Shown: positions 62,601 to 64,000 of the stretch, piece after piece
How the letters are laid out: the number at the start of each line of letters is the position of its first letter
Position numbering within the stretch: the stretch's first letter is position 1
Source of the DNA: Echiichthys vipera
Taxonomy: Eukaryota > Chordata > Actinopteri > Perciformes > Trachinidae
Direction: 5' to 3'
DNA length: 64,000 nt
NCBI GenBank assembly: GCA_963691815.1
Contig: OY829648.1
Span: forward strand, 21,112,193 to 21,176,192
Made by a program: the position numbers and the translations under genes
The notes under the pieces: model-generated
Database searches by the model: none
Told to the model about the DNA's origin: nothing
Seen by the model: the letters and a program-made list of their open reading frames with translations, nothing else

Positions 62601-63735
62601 CTGAAACCAATAGTGCTAATAACACAATATTGCTTTTTGATTTCCTCTTGGCCCATTCTCCACCTCCATAAACTGCTGTATTGGTTTATCTTAGTTGTCT
62701 GAGGGTAAATGCTTTGGGTTGTAATCTTTGCAGGGATCCCAGTACTGGAGATATGAAAATGACGTGTTGGATCCCAACTATCCAAAGGCCATTGAAACAG
62801 GCTTTGACGGGCTCAGGGGCCACATCACAGCTGCTCTGTCTGTGCCTCAGTACCAGAGGAGGAGAGAGTCAGTTTACTTCTTCAAGAGAGGTGATTAAGT
62901 GCTGTTACAGGGTCCAGATACTAAATATCTTATTTGTTTCTTCATTGCTTTTGCGTTATTGTATTTTTTTCCACAGTTAAACTAAATTTAGATTAAAAAA
63001 AAACACCTTTGTACATCGTAAAAAAATGTTCTGACTGAAAACATAGTTTGAAATTAATTCTCGACTGGTTCTTACAGGGGGAACTGTGCAGAAATATTCA
63101 TACCAGTTTGGCACCAGTCCTACATGTGGCAGAAAAGTCCATTACGTCGTTCACACAGTCCGCAACCGAATGGCTCGACAAGCAGGTACTCCAAGAATAC
63201 AAAATTCAATTCATTCATTCATTCAATTTAACTAATTTAACTTGCGCTGAATTAATCTCAATAACAGAGACTGTTTATTTCCCCTTATTTGTGTGGTCCT
63301 GTATAAATATTTCTGCGTGGAGTCTACTGGGTGTCTGCTGAGCCTTTTAACACATAAACATGTTTTATTTGGGTTACAACACGTGCAGTTGTAAGAAAAA
63401 GTGAGTCATGCTTTTGTGGAGGTGATGGGCAGCGAGGTCCATCTTGTAAATAATTGCCAATTGGAAATAAGTGGATTGTGTAACATTTATGGCACTGCAA
63501 TTGTTGAAGGGATATTAAACAGAAAAATTTCAAAGATAAAAAAACAACATACATACACATTAACTATTATAGAAATTGACTCATTTTAAACACTTGTTTC
63601 CAGTGTCTGTCTCTCTAGGGCCAGCCATCAACATCCGGACATCTTGGAGAGGTTTCCCCTCCACCATCACAGCTGCTGTGTCTGTCCCGAGCAACAGAGA
63701 GCCAGAGGGATACAAATACTACGTCTTCTCAAGAT
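56554..63735 (+). CDS. prg4: Proteoglycan 4 (lubricin)-like secreted glycoprotein, 13 coding exons, 3' end off window
   Basis: PRG4 is a secreted mucin-like boundary lubricant with two somatomedin-B (SMB) domains, a glycosylated Thr/Pro-rich middle and a hemopexin-like C terminus. Exons: 56554-56620, 56973-57089, 57292-57414, 57749-57829, 57944-58000, 58675-58734, 58850-59143, 60153-61061, 61569-61655, 62445-62581, 62734-62890, 63078-63185, 63619-63735. All phases agree (2314 nt: 771 codons plus 1 nt). Introns are phase 1 except the phase 0 one after 62581. Diagnostic stretches are the SMB cysteines, and TLRNGTMVVFRGHYFWSL with WGVPSPIDTAFTRCNC, near-identical to human PRG4. The last exon (human ending with the YNCP tail) lies off the right edge. 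The mucin region is much shorter than in human. I cannot tell whether this is prg4a or prg4b of the fish nomenclature. Confidence 0.95.
56973..57414 (+). CDS. prg4: prg4 somatomedin-B domains 1 and 2
   Basis: Two exons each code one SMB domain with the full set of eight cysteines. Domain 1 (56973-57089) runs from SCKGRCGAEYYRGYMCQC to ECCTDYESQC; domain 2 (57292-57414) runs from SCKGRCGENFKRGRLCSC to QCCPDHKVHC. SMB domains are disulfide knots; in vitronectin they bind PAI-1 and uPAR, and in PRG4 they take part in protein interaction and dimerisation. Both exons are phase 1-1, so they could be duplicated or skipped without frame damage. The acceptor of the first (CGCATAAAAAG) has a weak pyrimidine tract but is the only one that keeps frame. 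Confidence 0.95.
57749..59143 (+). CDS. prg4: prg4 mucin-like linker exons (coding exons 4-7)
   Basis: The exons are 57749-57829, 57944-58000, 58675-58734 and 58850-59143, coding about residues 103-266. All are symmetric phase 1 and low-complexity Thr/Ser/Pro/Glu/Asp rich, as expected for an extended O-glycosylated stalk. Residues such as EPTPNEATEPSSFGEGNDA and DDNMIPPVSPTLYPQDD show the acidic character. The three smallest are 57-81 nt cassettes and look like candidates for alternative splicing. They have little direct similarity to human PRG4 and are placed by splice-phase consistency between the SMB and hemopexin parts. Confidence 0.75.
59144..60152. other. prg4: prg4 intron before the large mucin exon, nothing else seen
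   Basis: AT-rich intron of about 1 kb. The reading frame upstream of the 60153 acceptor (from 60002) is open but lies in intron and lacks the Thr/Pro bias of the exon. Confidence 0.7.
60153..61061 (+). CDS. prg4: prg4 large mucin exon with KPTPA tandem array
   Basis: This 909-nt exon (residues about 267-569) corresponds in position to the giant mucin exon of mammalian PRG4. It is dominated by Thr, Ser and Pro, with an acidic first two-thirds and then 13 tandem KPxPA-type units (residues 478-542) giving a strongly basic, Thr/Pro-rich segment. Many Thr-Pro sites suggest dense O-glycosylation. The acceptor is CCTCCTCCAG and the donor GCAG|GTAAGA. The ORF continues upstream of the acceptor into intron, so the open frame alone overstates the exon. 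Confidence 0.9.
60785..60979 (+). repeat. 15-bp coding minisatellite (KPTPA x 13) in prg4
   Basis: Thirteen in-frame copies of a 15-bp unit close to AAACCGACTCCGGCT; variants change single codons (KPSPA, KPTLA, KATPA) or third positions (CCG/CCA/CCC). The unit encodes Lys-Pro-Thr-Pro-Ala. The reverse strand is also open across it, which is just a by-product of the repeat. Confidence 0.95.
61569..63735 (+). CDS. prg4: prg4 hemopexin-like C-terminal exons (coding exons 9-13)
   Basis: The exons are 61569-61655, 62445-62581, 62734-62890, 63078-63185 and 63619-63735 (residues about 570-771). They encode NLCSGRPVSAVTTLRNGT, FRGHYFWSL, WGVPSPIDTAFTRCNCHGKT, SQYWRYENDV, ESVYFFKRG and SWRGFPSTITAAVSVP, then GYKYYVFSR. 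These align exon for exon with the human PRG4 hemopexin repeats. The first Cys that closes the propeller is present (LCSG); its partner would be in the missing last exon. The last exon here ends in phase 1 at donor AAGAT|GTAAGT. Confidence 0.95.
61739..62280. mobile_element. interspersed repeat, GGTGGAAAGTAA family, copy 3
   Basis: Begins CAGTGGTGGAAAGTAACTTA; near its end are GAGTACTTTTACCTTGATGA and CTGAATACTTC. It lies in the prg4 intron between 61656 and 62444. Confidence 0.6.
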
Positions 63736-64000
63736 GTAAGTCACACCTGTGCTGTATTCATACCTGCCCGTTTTTAGCGAGTGGATTTGAATACAATTAG
63801 TTGAAAAACAAAATATAGTTCCACAATAAGGCCAAATTTAGTCAAAAAAAGAAAGAAACTCCTTACCTTATTTGGATTAGCACACCCAGGTTACTGAAAT
63901 AAAACTCTAGTTTAAGTAGTGTATTGTGGTTTATTGGTTAAATATATCTTCCTTCACAATAATATTTAATTGTTAATCTTCAAAAGAACAAAACGTCCTT

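Overview
The window is vertebrate nuclear DNA, almost certainly from a spiny-rayed teleost fish. It has long introns with canonical vertebrate splice signals, very many (CA)n/(TG)n microsatellites, several families of small decayed DNA-transposon-type repeats familiar from fish genomes, and two recognisable vertebrate genes that read with fish-like divergence from human. I see no bacterial, viral or CRISPR-type system.

Layout. (1) About 1-50,300, minus strand: fcho1, an F-BAR/mu-homology-domain (muniscin) endocytic adaptor. I could join 22 coding exons (661-36944) whose phases all agree, giving 3129 nt = 1043 codons. The last part of the mu-homology domain and the stop codon lie left of base 1. 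A non-coding 5' exon ends at a donor at 50059/50060, with a CCAAT box and GC boxes upstream of it. Intron 1 is about 13.1 kb and intron 2 about 12.3 kb. (2) About 50,300-56,100: a gap of about 6 kb between divergent genes, with microsatellites and repeat copies but no gene I can support. (3) About 56,400 to the right edge, plus strand: prg4 (lubricin/proteoglycan 4). Thirteen coding exons (56554-63735; 771 codons plus 1 nt) encode a signal peptide, two somatomedin-B domains, a Thr/Pro/Ser-rich mucin-like region with a KPTPA tandem array, and a hemopexin-like C-terminal region. The final exon lies beyond base 64000.

The two genes are head to head and do unrelated jobs: fcho1 acts in the cytosol at the plasma membrane to start clathrin-coated pits, and prg4 is a secreted glycoprotein lubricant. 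Nothing in the sequence shows co-regulation.

The points most worth a second look are: a textbook U12-type AT-AC intron in fcho1, whose use restores the reading frame exactly; a large fcho1 linker exon with four DPF motifs and one NPF motif; TG microsatellites sitting directly against three fcho1 3' splice sites; a pure (CA)122 tract with a perfect hairpin nearby; the 15-bp coding minisatellite of prg4; and the fcho1-prg4 neighbourhood itself. I looked for a wholly new system and did not find one.
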